From positions 39,174-103,173 of the forward strand of contig CAJNOJ010000336.1 in the NCBI GenBank assembly GCA_905250025.1: a DNA stretch of 64,000 nucleotides, written 5' to 3'. Each line of letters begins with the position of its first letter. Position 1 is the first letter of the stretch. The stretch is from Adineta ricciae (Eukaryota; Rotifera; Eurotatoria; Adinetida; Adinetidae). The notes under the pieces are model-generated. The model saw only the letters and a program-made list of their open reading frames with translations. It made no database searches and was not told where the DNA came from. Of the stretch, positions 52,603 through 64,000 are shown piece by piece. The position numbers and the translations under genes were made by a program.

Positions 52603-53826
52603 ATGGTCAAGCATCTAATAAAAATGAATATATTCACCGGTTATTCAACAGATGAACATGTTCAAAAAAATGGAAGATTATCGACCAAACTTTATTTCGT
52701 TATTTCAACTATTTGTTTGTTTGCCTTTGCAATTCGTCAATCCGTAGAGAAACAAACGCATACGAAATTTATTTATAAGCCAACAAAACTTCTATTCGAA
52801 AGTTTACAAAATCAATCGAATAGCAACTTTGAATGTCCATGTTTTCATATATCAGTCAAATATGGAGATTTCATTCAATTTAATCAAACATATCATCAAA
52901 TATGTTCAAGTGTTTTTGCATCAAATTTATGGTACGACGCTGATAATCTGTGGAATACATCAGATTCGTGTTATTATCCATCATTTCCAAATTTAGCGTC
53001 GTTTTATTTTTCACTTTTATTAACATTTTGTCAGTCAGCCAATGAAACTATTTCGAATAGTTTGGCACAATTTTATGCATCAGAATATATCACATCTAAC
53101 ATTATTCAAGAAGATCAATTCAATAATGAGATTATATCAATCAGTGAATCATTTCAAACACAACTACAGAACTCATTTCGACAACAATGGAATTTACTAC
53201 AAAGTGTCTTATCAAACAATCAGATTTTTACTGTCAGAAAAACAAATTTTCTTCTAACTGGCAAACTAATTAATGATACAGTCATACCACAATTGTATTT
53301 AAAAAACCATAGCAATTGTACTTGTGCAACAAATTCAACATGTTATGAAACAGTGCAATTTTGCATTGGAAATCAACAATATTTTATCAATGGTCTTCGG
53401 CTGGGTTGTTATTTAGTTGAATCCTTGTTTTTATCAACAACCGAATGCTTTTATGATCAAACATGTATCGACACTATCAAATCGTATATAATGAAGTCCA
53501 CTGCCATATATTCAAAGTTAAATGTATTAAATAAATCTCTGCCAAGTCTATATAAAACAGATGACTCAATCGAAACGATCGTTAAGAATCTATTCATAGA
53601 AAAATGGAATGAATTGTACTCTTATGAGATGTATTTTAATCGATGTGAACCATTGTATTGCACATACACAATTTCTCAATCGCCAACTTTTATCTACATC
53701 TTAGCAAGATTGATTGGTGTTTATGGGGGCTTAACTCTTATCTTGAAAATTTTCATTCCAAATATCATCGATTTAGTCAAACAAAAAAGGAGACAATATA
53801 CAGGTATTGCGTTTTTACATCATTGA
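52603..53826 (+). CDS. Two-pass membrane protein, module 2 (second copy)
   Basis: Partner of 27868-29091, about 407 residues from the ATG at 52603. Cysteine pattern (FECPCFHIS, HQICSSVFAS, NCTCATNST, TTECFYDQTCI) unchanged. The upstream acceptor GATTTTAG (about 52565) and the donor ATACAG/GTATTG before the stop are also conserved. Confidence 0.7.
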   Translation: MVKHLIKMNIFTGYSTDEHVQKNGRLSTKLYFVISTICLFAFAIRQSVEKQTHTKFIYKPTKLLFESLQNQSNSNFECPCFHISVKYGDFIQFNQTYHQICSSVFASNLWYDADNLWNTSDSCYYPSFPNLASFYFSLLLTFCQSANETISNSLAQFYASEYITSNIIQEDQFNNEIISISESFQTQLQNSFRQQWNLLQSVLSNNQIFTVRKTNFLLTGKLINDTVIPQLYLKNHSNCTCATNSTCYETVQFCIGNQQYFINGLRLGCYLVESLFLSTTECFYDQTCIDTIKSYIMKSTAIYSKLNVLNKSLPSLYKTDDSIETIVKNLFIEKWNELYSYEMYFNRCEPLYCTYTISQSPTFIYILARLIGVYGGLTLILKIFIPNIIDLVKQKRRQYTGIAFLHH

Positions 53827-53900
53827 ATTTAATCGTTTACATGTTGTTTTGTTTTTCATTTTTTGAAGCTACATCAATATGGAGTCGAATATGTGTGAAC

Positions 53901-55130
53901 ATGATATCAATTAAACGGAGACTTATTCATTTAAACTTATTTCGTGACCATTCAACTGATGATGAGAAGATTCGAAAACAAATCTTAGCGACAAGATTTT
54001 ATTCAATAATTTTCATTATTATTTTATTTCTACTAGTTTTATATTCATCGTTTACGAGTCGATCGATAATGGTGAATATTTCTTTATTAAATTTCGACCA
54101 TTATGAACACTTGCAAAAACAATATTCAGATAGTTTAACGTGTCCATGTAGTCAAATTTCAATTGCATATAATACATTTGTTAATCTGAATATAACTTAT
54201 CATGAAGTTTGCTCGTCAGATTTTGTTAGTCAACAGTGGTTCGATTATTTATTTGATAGTAGTAGAATAAATGATCGTGATTTTCGTGCTACAGCATCAG
54301 CTCAATTTCAGTCGCTTGGTTCTCTATGCAAGACAACGCAAGAAGCGGTGAATGCTGGTTTAACACAATTCTATTCGAATAAACTTATCAGTGGAGATTT
54401 AATCCCAAATCAAACATTCCAAAATCGAATCAATTCACTCATCACGATATTTCAAAAAAGCACTTCGCAATCATTCAAACGAACATTGCATATGACTCAT
54501 GAGATTATACATGGAAATTTTTATATGTCGGGATATCAAACCAGTTGGAAATTTACTATTTTAGAACGAGCTAACTTTTCTCCGATCTATACAAATCCTA
54601 TAACATATAACTCATGTAGTTGTGGTACGTCGTCGTCATGTTCTCAACCAGTTACAATTGACAATTCTATTATTGATGGTTTGCTTATGGGTTGTTATCC
54701 CATGCAAACAGTGTTGCAATCATCACTTCAATGTTTTTATAATCAAACATGTTTACAAGTCATTTTATCATATTTCCAAAAATCATTTGATTACAATGTT
54801 TCATTTCAAATACTTTCTCCCAATCGTTTATATAGAACTGATGAAAAAGTTGAACAAATGGTTGATCGACTGTTTATTGATCAGTGGACCATTAATCGTT
54901 CCTATGAAAACTATTATGATCGATGTGCTGCAACATTATGCACATATTCTTACATAGAACATTTCAATATATTCTATATTAGTACAACCATTTTAGGTGT
55001 GTACAGCGGATTAACAATAGTATTGAGAATTCTTATTCCATTTCTTGTGCGCATTGGTTTTCGATTATTGTGCAAACGACGAATACATGCTGTCGGAACT
55101 TTTCATACATACATTCAGGAGACAAATTAA
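53901..55130 (+). CDS. Two-pass membrane protein, module 3 (second copy)
   Basis: Partner of 29166-30395, 409 residues from the ATG at 53901. The open frame continues upstream to 53658, but the part before the acceptor (TTTTTTGAAG at about 53868) overlaps module 2 in another frame and is a shadow. All conserved cysteines kept. Confidence 0.7.
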   Translation: MISIKRRLIHLNLFRDHSTDDEKIRKQILATRFYSIIFIIILFLLVLYSSFTSRSIMVNISLLNFDHYEHLQKQYSDSLTCPCSQISIAYNTFVNLNITYHEVCSSDFVSQQWFDYLFDSSRINDRDFRATASAQFQSLGSLCKTTQEAVNAGLTQFYSNKLISGDLIPNQTFQNRINSLITIFQKSTSQSFKRTLHMTHEIIHGNFYMSGYQTSWKFTILERANFSPIYTNPITYNSCSCGTSSSCSQPVTIDNSIIDGLLMGCYPMQTVLQSSLQCFYNQTCLQVILSYFQKSFDYNVSFQILSPNRLYRTDEKVEQMVDRLFIDQWTINRSYENYYDRCAATLCTYSYIEHFNIFYISTTILGVYSGLTIVLRILIPFLVRIGFRLLCKRRIHAVGTFHTYIQETN

Positions 55131-56094
55131 CTGGAAGTACTCTAATTCTATATCTTTATTCGTTCCTTTGCTTTAACTTTCATATGCTTTTTCGTTTTTA
55201 ATCTCATAAAGAATTCTGTTAGTAAACCTTCTTACAATCAGAAATCTGTCTCTTGCCACAAGGTTGTTGACGAATTTCAGCACTTAATTTTATCGAAAAA
55301 TCACCGAAAACTAAAATTTTTCGACAGAAAATACCTGAAACGATTTTAGCTATCTAAATTTTCTAAATAGTTAATGGCTTAGATGATGAACATATTAGAA
55401 TTTCCTTCATGTGTTTTTACATCAATAAAAATAAAAGCACTTCGGTCTCTGTTGTTGTATTTTTTATGCTTCAAAGTTCAAATCCTTCTCAAATTAGAAA
55501 GTTTTGTCCATTATATACTACAAAATCCTGACTACACCACTGGTCGGTGACATACAAAATCGTTTACTGTTTATATTCGTGATTCATTTAATCGAGATGA
55601 ACATAGTTATCGGTTGAAAATGTCAACAACTCAAGTTCATTATTAGATTTGGCCATCGAGTTGTTTGAATAGATTGACATCCGTGATCTGAAAAATAAGA
55701 TGAAGCAAATAGTAATCAACGAAACAATATCCGTGCCTAGAATATATAAAGAAGAGCTAGCTCGTTCGGATGTTTCGATCAGAGAATTTTTTTTGTAGTA
55801 GAAAGTTCTATATTTTATTTTTCATTTGTCTTAGCTGATGTAAACAAGCACATTTGGATCCTTTCTATAAGAAGTGTGTGATTATTAAATTGTCGATAAT
55901 GAAAAACATGCGAAAAATAACTTTGTTATACACTTTTGAAGGAAGCAACCACTTAAAAAATATTATTCTATATTTCTTTAAAGCATTTCTTTTATGAAAA
56001 ACAATATATACTAAGCTTGGAAATGACGTTTTTTCTTGTGAACACGTCTATTTAGAACATTTGCATTTTTAGTTATTCTGCCGAAAAGTTTTGG
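55131..56094. other. Intergenic, convergent genes (copy 1)
   Basis: About 960 bp, longer than the 580 bp of the other copy because of added segments at about 55330-55480 and 55600-55830. No gene or element recognised. Confidence 0.4.
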
Positions 56095-57354
56095 TTAAGT
56101 AGCATGGAAAAGTCTACCAAATAATTGATCATTTAACATAGAATCATAAGTAGTTTTGTTTGGACCTGATTGACATTTCTCCGCATATTCAACAGCTGCT
56201 GTTACGAGACAACGACGATGACAACATATTTTCTCTTCGGTCGAACAACAAGTTAGAAAAGTTGTCCAGAATAAAAGATTCGTCGCATGAAGAACACCTA
56301 ATATCCATGCGAATGAATATTTTTCTTGTTCATTTTCGTACCAACTAACTTTATGCCGTTGAGCATTTTCTCTATAAGTATTCGTAAATGTATTGAGGAA
56401 ACATAACAAACCCTCATTCGAAGAATTCATTAACATTTGAACATGACAATGAGAAAGAAATGTGCCTGGATCATGTGCAGGTGATCGAATACCAGCCCAT
56501 TCCCAATCAAGTAGTGTCAATGTCGAATCATTTTCATTGATTAAAATATTCGATGACCAAATATCTCCATGAGCAAAAACTCGACCATCAATAATTAAAT
56601 CGGATATCTCTTGCTGATAGTATTGAGACACAACCGGCCAAAGTTCATCAATATGATGTAAATCATAATTCGCACGAATATTCTCTATTATACCAGGTAT
56701 TTCAAGGAAATCGGCCTTGTGTGTTTCAACGGTATTAAACATTGGTTTCAAATAGTTGACATACTTTGTCGAAGATATTTGCAAATCAATAACAAAATTA
56801 GCCAACTGTACACCATATGCATGAATAGTATTCATAATTGATTTATTTAATAAATTATTTGTCGAGATGAACCAATCTCTCATAGTTTCTAATTGACCTT
56901 GATCTTCAATAATCAAAATATTATTTTCTTCATCATGAATCCATACACGACTAATTTTGAATGTTTTATGTCGATTGAAAATAGATGAAAGATCATTCAT
57001 GTTTTTGTCAGCTTCATGTGATAGATTGTTATTCAATAATTGAAGAGCTCTTTTTTCGTTCATCTGGCGAATAAGCGGATAGGGAAACTCTGGTCCTAAA
57101 TGAGCTATATATGGATAAGTAACTTTTGCTATGAGTGACTTCGGCTTTAATTTATGAAATAATACGAGAAAATTATCATTATCATTTAATTTTATTGTTG
57201 AAGTATGTTCCAATACATTGGTAAACTGTAAACGATATGTAAAATTCATTAAGCCGCCGGGAAGTCGTTCGAATTTCTCGACATATTCAGTTAAATTATA
57301 TTGATCGAGAAATTTATTCAATTTCGTATCCATATTATTCACATTACTAAGCAT
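56095..57354 (-). CDS. APH/choline-kinase family phosphotransferase (second copy)
   Basis: 419 residues from the ATG at 57354, partner of 30978-32237 with about 18 residue differences. The nucleotide loop RLPGGLMNFTYRL, the catalytic loop AHGDIWSSNILIN and the metal-binding LLDWEWAG are identical, so both copies should be active kinases. The longer frame to 57405 is not shared and is not used. Confidence 0.8.
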   Translation of the reverse strand: MLSNVNNMDTKLNKFLDQYNLTEYVEKFERLPGGLMNFTYRLQFTNVLEHTSTIKLNDNDNFLVLFHKLKPKSLIAKVTYPYIAHLGPEFPYPLIRQMNEKRALQLLNNNLSHEADKNMNDLSSIFNRHKTFKISRVWIHDEENNILIIEDQGQLETMRDWFISTNNLLNKSIMNTIHAYGVQLANFVIDLQISSTKYVNYLKPMFNTVETHKADFLEIPGIIENIRANYDLHHIDELWPVVSQYYQQEISDLIIDGRVFAHGDIWSSNILINENDSTLTLLDWEWAGIRSPAHDPGTFLSHCHVQMLMNSSNEGLLCFLNTFTNTYRENAQRHKVSWYENEQEKYSFAWILGVLHATNLLFWTTFLTCCSTEEKICCHRRCLVTAAVEYAEKCQSGPNKTTYDSMLNDQLFGRLFHAT

Positions 57355-57829
57355 ATTTGTAATTACAACACAGCTAAAATCCCAAGGTAAGCATTTATTT
57401 TGCATTCATTTTTTTTCTTCCTATTCGTCTTATAAGCAACATGTGATATTTTCTCTCGCTCTTTGTTAGAAATATAAGAAAAGAAAAGAAGCGAACGTTA
57501 TATGTAAATGACAACACACAATAGAGCAAAAAAAACAGATCGATGTAGTCATACCAGTATATTTTTGAGGAAGAAGCTTTTAGGAAGTGTAGGTATAATT
57601 AAAAAGGCTCTTTTCAATATATCTACTACCTCAAATACCAGTTGATGCTTCGAATTCGATTAAATATGATCCGCCTTCTTTCGTAACATCGCATAATGCA
57701 ATTTCTACTCTAAATGAAGCACTTGATATCGCAACGTTAGATAGGACGGATATGAAAGCTACGCTTCTCACCCATCTTCGTCGAAAGGACGTGTGAAACG
57801 AACGAGATCATCGTCAAAAAACAACGCGT

Positions 57830-58300
57830 GCTGACTCAAGTGACGCAGGTAATACTGATGACTGAAATACAAACACAAAACCGGGTCTATCCCTGGACGA
57901 TTTTCGACTGGACGTATCTAATCAGAACTCAGCGGTGTCCCCCAATAGCAGTACTTAAAAATCTAAAAGAAAACGTAAACAAGTTTCATTCGATATTATG
58001 GGCTTTAACTCTTCCGGAGAAGATGATAAGTTGTACCATTGTTCTATTACTATCTTAAAAGTAATATTCTAATACTATTTCGACAGACGTGTTACATAAA
58101 AGGCCACCAGATGTACATACAGTCACACAGAATACACTTGAACTAGTTTTTGGTTCATCTTCACAAGCACAAACGACTACGTCTACCAAACGAACGATGC
58201 TAAAACGATCCGATGGAAGAATTATGGCAGAAAACGACGTCACTGAACAACTTGAGGCGCAGCGAAGAGGCAGTGGAGGACAACAAACGGTATGCTTAAC
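57830..58300 (+). pseudogene. Remnant or exons of an unrecognised gene
   Basis: A perfect-looking 57-bp intron (58030-58086, GTTGTA..TTCGACAG) precedes an open stretch VLHKRPPDVHTVTQNTLELV continuing to about 58290, ending at a GTATGC donor (ACAAACG/GTATGC). Upstream, GLSLDDFRLDVSNQNSAVSP and KRKRKQVSFDIMGFNSS are coding-like but separated by a TAA, and their frame does not pass the intron in phase. Either a decayed gene or one with an unusual splice pattern. Low-complexity Ser/Thr and acidic composition, no domain recognised. The other copy is 32700-33015. Confidence 0.4.
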
Positions 58301-60399
58301 TAGGCATCGCAAAATATATTATGAGTTCTACAACAAAATGTTATTTCACACATTTAGATTCGTGTGCTACATTACTATAATTATGTATTATATAGACAAT
58401 AATCTAAGGCTGTTTGATTTACCTCGCTCTCTTTCAACAAAAGTATGTTTTAAATTTTTCTAGATGTGTTGATGTGATCTCTCTACCTTCTCTACAATTA
58501 TCTATGGCAAGATCTTTGCTGAAACTTGTTTCTGTACGAAAGTTGATGCATAATTTCGTGATGTTGTTTACAAAGATCGACCTCAAAGCTTTGCCATCTT
58601 CTTATTTTGTCCTATACAATTCTTTTCTTTTTCTTTCAAAATGCTCAAACTTTCTTTGTCCTCGAAAGACTAATGCTTTTGCCGTTCGAAATGTTCAAAT
58701 CATCCTAGATTAGTATCACAAAAAACATTGTACAACGACCGGAACATATTTTTATCTTACTGTTGCGCAGCGTGACTTTGACGTTGATTGCTATCATTTT
58801 TATTTATATACACAGACAATTAAATTTCTGTATTACAAAAGTCCACAAGATAGTTGCACATAAGCGAAGACTGTTATTCTGTGTTAAGCGTCAACATTCT
58901 CATCTATCTATAGCATTTCGTAGCCTGAGTGTTGCTGAACAACGTATACAAATAATTGTTTAACTTGATCCTTGTAGCTAATTACAGTTTACTCGATGGG
59001 AGAAATGTATGAATGTCAACGAACTCACCTCTTAAGAACACTTCGATGAATTTGAAAAATTTCACTTTTGTTGAGAAAATAGAGTTCGGTGAGCTGAACA
59101 ACTGCTCTAAGACAAGTAGTAGTCACTATCGGATTGTAAAGACACTATAAGGTTTGCTAGTTTCTATCTAGCTAAAACAGCTGGGATGATCCGAATTATT
59201 CTAAGTTAGTTTTCTCGAAAAAATGACGTTTTCAACAGCTGACATCATGGTGGCCGCTATGCTCCTGTAATTCAGCAGTTCGGCTTGATATCTTCAGATC
59301 CTATAGAAGAGAGCTGGCGCTATCCAACAGTGCCATTTTTGGAGTTAAAAGCATGAGAAAAAGTTGCTTACGGAATTGGGAAAATAAGTTACCGCCATTT
59401 CTGCTCGACTGATCCGAATTATACCAGTTGGCTCTATGTTCTAAAATAATTAATAAAATTCGGTGTGACTAGTTTAACATGTATTAAGTCAAAGAAACCT
59501 TGACACCGTTAAGTAGTATACAATTTATGATTAGTTTTTCATTTGAGGCGCTCGACGTAAAGAATTTCTAAGACTCAATAGAGAGTAAAAACATCTATTT
59601 GTATTCTACTATATATACATGAAAGTAGTAGAATTCACTGAAAAAGTGATCTATCGGAAAGGTGGTGATTGAAAGTTGATCTCGATTTCAAAAGAATAAC
59701 TTCTCTAGTCCCATTAACAACAGTCAACAGATTTTAAAGCAAACAAAGTGAATATTTAGTAAATAAACTACTACAAAACTCCTGAACGTCTTCTTGAATT
59801 ATTTTGTCACAGCTTGACACGAGTTGAACTTCCATGTGATCTGTGATACTGAAAACCACTTAATAGACGAAATAGAATCGAACTTTACTTGATGCTCTAT
59901 AAAGTAATGGCTCATTTTTGAAGGCTTTCAAACACGTTTTTTTGAGAGTTTAAACTCTATTTTACTTTTTGGTACTTTGATAATATCTTATCTTAGATCT
60001 TTTCGGATTTGTTCGGATTTTTGTTGTTGGAAATACCATCGGAATACTAGGCTTCACATCACATTATCAAAAGAATTATTGACGAATGTGTAACTTTGGT
60101 TAATTAAATTACGCATGTAGTTATGTCAACTAATTTATAGTATACATGTGCGTCGAAAAGTCTGTGTGTCAGAGTAAACTGCAAAAGATACGATAACCGA
60201 TGGGAGTTTGAAATACGAGAATACTGAAATCTCGGAGTGTATTTTTTTCGTTGCGTCAAGCCGTTTTCTTTGGCAACTTAATCTATTTGTTTTCCGAAAA
60301 AAGAACGATGCTTGTAAAGCAGAATCATTCCTTTCACATTTCGATGTCAGTTGCATCACTTGAATGAACTGCTATTTGCCTATTAGTGGTGTCGTCATT

Positions 60400-60790
60400 C
60401 GTTTTTGAATGAGATATTGAATGAGATTCGATGATGACTGGCGGATTTGTTGTCGTCATATTCACTAATTATTTTTGAAAATTTAATAGCTGGTAGACGT
60501 CGGTGTTGGCTTTCTTCTCACTGATAGTCGTCATCTGAATTGGTTGAATTACTGTCATTATTATCAGTCCATTTGACGGTCTCCGACTTGGTTTAAATTT
60601 TTCTCAATGAACGAATCCCGAGTTTCGGTGAATTGTTTGAAGATTTTTGAATCCATGAATTCGTACTCTGTTGAGGTCTTCTTCGTCTTGTAATTGGTAT
60701 TGAAGGTTCAGATGAAATCGAAGATGTTCGTGAAAGTGAGCGACGAAAAGATCTACTACTCAGTTTCAACAAGGCAAGCAATGATAAATA
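60400..60790 (-). pseudogene. Possible Ser/Arg-rich coding remnant
   Basis: Minus strand reads KLSSRSFRRSLSRTSSISSE then, after one stop, TKSETVKWTDNNDSNSTNSDDDY and further charged sequence after another stop. The biased composition suggests a former or spliced disordered protein; no family recognised. Confidence 0.25.
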
Positions 60791-61309
60791 AGTGCAAATC
60801 TTATATAACGAATTGTTGATCAATTTCCCACCATTGTGGAAGAGCAGAAAAGAAAGAAAACATTGTATATGTAAACAGGCGTGTACGTCATCAAGTATTC
60901 TTTTTAACACACATTCAACTCTCTCCGTTCTTTACGTATATGTGCTTAGATCACTATTTAAAATTTGGAAGAAGATTGAATCGATTTATTTTTATGGTAC
61001 AATATTCAGTTGATGTTTTTGTGCATGCACGTGAAATTCGCCTAGGTTTCAATGAATTTTTCTTGACTTTAATTGATTATTGACTATCTGATTGACTAAA
61101 GGTTACTGAATGTTTGTGTGTGATCTTATATATAATCCATTGATTTTTTTTATTTAGAACTCGATCTTTGGTATTGCTTTATGAGTTTTATTGATTATGA
61201 ATATTTTTTTAGGACTTTTATATCATAAAACTCGCGGTATCCTTCTTTGAAGTGCTAAGTAAATCGCAATCTATAATAATTAAGTAATCCGAGCATTGTT
61301 TTTTGCATG

Positions 61310-61555
61310 CGTTCCCTGAACAGGGGACGAACAACGTTTTCGCTTAGTACTGTGTGCAATCGTATGTCAAAAGTTTTGCTTCGTGTAAAAAACCGCTCTA
61401 TTCCCAGAGATGGAACTCTAGGGAGCGGGGAACGCTGGTACCCCGAATCATTATGTTTGGTATACAGTAAAAACTCTTTATAAGAACCACCATTAGATTC
61501 GTTTAAAACGCGTTCATTATGAGAGACGTTCGTTATATTGAGGTGTCGCATTAAG
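61310..61555. mobile_element. Possible pogo/mariner-type terminal repeat and short inverted repeat
   Basis: TA followed by CAGTAAAAACTCTTTATAAG (from 61465) and, about 60 bp on, TTCGTTATATTGAGGTGTCGC. These resemble terminal and subterminal repeats of pogo/Tc1-like elements, which start CAGT-AAA-CTCT-TATAACGA. Just upstream, GCGTTCCC (61310) and GGGAACGC (61427) form an inverted pair about 120 bp apart. No transposase nearby, so at most a nonautonomous relic. Confidence 0.35.
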
Positions 61556-62369
61556 TGAACGTTTACATGTATACAATGTATGACAAGTACTCTAGGTCAT
61601 AAGAAATACACTTCTTATTAGAATTTCGTATGATCATGAAACACATCGACTAGAAAATTTAAACCAATTTTACGAAAATATCCATCGATTATTATAAGCA
61701 CGATCAATGAATTGTTTGTTAATTGCATTATCCTTGTTCATTTTGTTTTACATATATAGTTACATCCAACCCATCAATTGGTTGTGAATTATTGCTCGTT
61801 CTTTTCTTTATGTCAAACGAATTATTTCGTAATAATTTGTTTGTCATTGAATTTTGATATCATTGCTTTAAAAAAAGAATATCACTGGCTATTTTACCTT
61901 CGATTTATTCCTTTCCGCGTGTATACTTTTTTGCAAATGTGTTCATTATATAGAGAAAAATTTACAACAGAAATTGATCGGAGGAGTTCGAGTATGTGCT
62001 CAAACAAGTGGTATTCATTATGAACGGTTTTGTTGTTTCTCAGTTTGTTTTCTTCATCTTCACAGTACATTTGTAATCGAAGAGAATGTAATGGAACAAT
62101 ACTTTAGTTGAAGAACTATCAAATACTTGAATCAAGCAACTTCATCCATAGTAAGGTTATGAAGATCTTTGATGAATACTTTTCCGAATAATGTCGAAAT
62201 GAATGACATTTTATCTTTAATACATTAAATTACTAAAATGTTCTAAGTAGTTGTTCTCTTGAGATTTATGTTGTAATATAAGGAACGATTTTTCTTTTTC
62301 CTTTCACAACTTCTTTCTTATAAAATTGGTTCGGTTGAACAAGAAAATTATTTTCTTGTCATTTGAATT

Positions 62370-63366
62370 ATGAAATTCCTAATCTTATTATCATTCTTTA
62401 CATGTGCTAGTCAATTACCATTGCAAAATATCCGTACAATCGAATTATCAATTCTTTATAATGCACGATATCAATGTGTTGATCCGCAGTGTTCACCAAT
62501 TACAATTATTTTTGTATCAAATTTTGAAAAATGTCATATGGCTTGTTTAGATAATATTAATTGCCGAACAGCTGTTTTCAATGAATTAACTGACTCATGT
62601 GAAATATTTACTGATATTATCAGACAATATGGACAAATAATAAATGAAGAAAATATTGTGACTATAACTACAATCGATGAGAGATCTTTGACAGCTGGTA
62701 AGTATTACAAATTTAATTCTTTATAAAGCAAGAATCTTTGATTTGATATTTTCAAGTCCTTCAAAGAAATTGGATAGTTAATGGTGACGGGGAAACTGGT
62801 CTATGTACATCAGATAATGTTATTTTAAATCCAACTGATTGGAACTGTAATGGAACGGTAACTCAAGAATATTATAATAGTACATACTCATTTCAATTTT
62901 TGACAGATCCAGGACCAGCGTAAGAAAAAACTTCGAGATTGGTTTGAGTTGATATTTTTCTTTTCACAGTGATCGCGGTAATTGCCATTTCTATGGTCAA
63001 GCTAGTGCCTCGACCACAATGTGGCAAACAAGAAATTTCACAAGCTTTTTTCATCCTTTAATTGATAATAAAACAATTTGGTACAATTTTTCGGCTTGGA
63101 TTGGTGGTTTGAATAGTCAAGATGATACTGGTCAAGTCTCACTAACGTTTTTCGATGGATCTTATCAGACGATTGGGAACAGTATAACCATTGGACCAGT
63201 TTTAGCTTCAGATCGTAATGGTATAACTTCGCTAATTTTTCGACAAGCAACTGGACTTGTGCCAGTTGGTACTCGTTCTTTTCAAGTTTTTGTTGAGTTT
63301 ATTCGTGCGATGGGCACGTCTAATAATGGTGTCATTGATAATATTTCTTTTATCTTATACCAATGA
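62370..63366 (+). CDS. Secreted PAN/Apple plus jelly-roll protein, three exons
   Basis: Exons 62370-62697, 62757-62919 and 62970-63366, joined by a 59-bp phase-1 intron (GTAAGT..TTCAAG) and a 50-bp phase-2 intron (GTAAGA..TCACAG); 295 residues in total, open throughout. Signal peptide MKFLILLSFFTCASQ. Residues about 35-85 form a PAN/Apple-like Cys module (YQCVDPQCS, FEKCHMACLDNINCRTAVFN, SCEIF). Residues about 112-294 are a beta-rich domain with two disulfide-like cysteine pairs (GLCTSD, NWNCNG-type, RGNCHFYGQA) and FDGSYQTIGNSITIGPV, like galactose-binding or DUF642-type jelly rolls. Probably an extracellular carbohydrate- or matrix-binding protein. No obvious membrane anchor. Confidence 0.75.
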
Positions 63367-63819
63367 TTAAAAGTTACATTATAATGTTAATTTTCTTTTC
63401 GTATATATTTTACAAACTAAGAAATTCAAATAAAGATGAAAAAAGCTGTTTTTCAAACCTTCAAAGTTTGTTATTAATCTATAAATGTGCAGATTCTAGA
63501 AGAAACTTGTTTTAATGAGAGGCAATTTCTTCAAATAAATTCGTTACATCTAGTGGCGTATCCAAGATCGTGGGAGGGCAAATGTGTTATTGACCATTGT
63601 AATTTCGTACTGATAAACTTTCGATCATCGAAATTTTACTTTGTCAGAATTTGTATATCTTTTTTGATTACTTCAGACAAACTCCATCCGCATTTTTCGA
63701 AAACTTAAAAAGATTTGAAAACCCTTTGAGAATCTATACGAACTTCGGAGATTTTTATACTAATAAAATATACTTATTTTTCACTGTTGTTTACAATCCT
63801 GTTTCGAAACTTTAATCAG
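63367..63819. other. Intergenic or intronic stretch
   Basis: No gene supported; AATAAA at about 63430 may end the preceding transcript. Confidence 0.4.
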
Positions 63820-64000
63820 TGGAAAAATCTTTCCGTATCAACAAAAAGCTGTCGTGTGGTGGGGATCTCGTGCTGTTCATGATATTTTCAATAGATCTGT
63901 GTCTAAATATGATATTTGTTGTACAAGATATGTAGGTAATGATGGTTCCAAAGCATTTTCTTTTCTTTCTAAAGCAACTGGTGATTCCATTCGTCTTGAT
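63820..64000 (+). CDS. Unrecognised exon, 3' partial at window edge
   Basis: Begins after a 3' splice-like site (CTTTAATCAG) and stays open to the end of the window: GKIFPYQQKAVVWWGSRAVH, then FNRSVSKYDICCTRYVGND and SFLSKATGDSIRLD. Well-balanced coding composition; family not recognised. Upstream exons not located. Confidence 0.45.

Larger units (their letters stand above)
44274..58150. repeat. Homology block E, copy 1 (pairs with 20657-33015)
   Basis: Collinear with 20657-33015; see that entry. About 1.5 kb longer, mainly through the alpha-mannosidase remnant and several small insertions. Confidence 0.9.
58301..62369. other. Gene-poor 4 kb
   Basis: No convincing gene. Small open frames at 58414-58713 and 58763-58963 show no domain or splice support. 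Confidence 0.4.

Noticed and set aside
53658..53900. Extended N terminus of membrane module 3 in copy 1
   Set aside because: It overlaps module 2 in another frame, is not open in the other copy, and lies before a splice acceptor.

Overview
The window is animal DNA, most likely from a bdelloid rotifer. It is AT-rich, and where an intron can be placed it is usually short (50-88 bp, most often 57-60). It carries two genes that fuse an arginine-ADP-ribosyltransferase (ART) domain to tetratricopeptide repeats, an architecture greatly expanded in bdelloids. It also carries intronless enzyme genes of non-animal appearance (GH32 invertase, Eis-like acetyltransferase, APH-type kinase) next to transposase debris, as expected of a foreign-gene-rich, possibly subtelomeric region. 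Genus and species cannot be told from the sequence.

Layout. 1-7857: two ART-TPR genes and an orphan exon. 7859-13594: partial second copies of that region, a decayed flavin amine oxidase, an acetyltransferase and the 5' end of a GH32 gene. 13596-19023: another copy of amine oxidase remnant, acetyltransferase and GH32, ending inside an SLC49-like transporter gene. 19025-33015: GH32 3' end, the whole transporter, a tetraspan protein, a small secreted protein, three tandem two-pass membrane protein modules and an APH-family kinase. 33300-44272: a broken P-element/THAP9-like transposase gene, low-complexity and satellite-like repeats, pieces of an unrecognised multi-exon gene and a hidden acidic repeat protein. 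44274-58150: a second copy of transporter, tetraspan, secreted protein, three membrane modules and kinase, with an extra decayed alpha-mannosidase fragment. 58150-64000: mostly empty, then a secreted PAN/Apple plus jelly-roll gene and an exon running off the edge.

The main structural point is that seven single N bases (7858, 9259, 13595, 16141, 17423, 19024, 44273) each sit where homologous sequence stops or restarts. Diagnostic differences show that the transporter fragment ending at 19023 continues at 44274, not at 19025. The window therefore looks like two homologous copies (haplotypes, or recent segmental duplicates) woven into one scaffold. Copy 1 is about 1-7857, 13596-19023 and 44274-64000. 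Copy 2 is about 7859-13594 and 19025-44272. Most duplicated genes listed here are probably allelic pairs, and genes cut at an N are cut by the assembly, not by mutation.

No operon logic links the enzymes. The plausible themes are foreign metabolic genes (sucrose/fructan hydrolysis at the cell surface, acetyl transfer, small-molecule phosphorylation), membrane transport, and a bdelloid-type family of two-pass membrane proteins packed so tightly that the modules may share a transcript.
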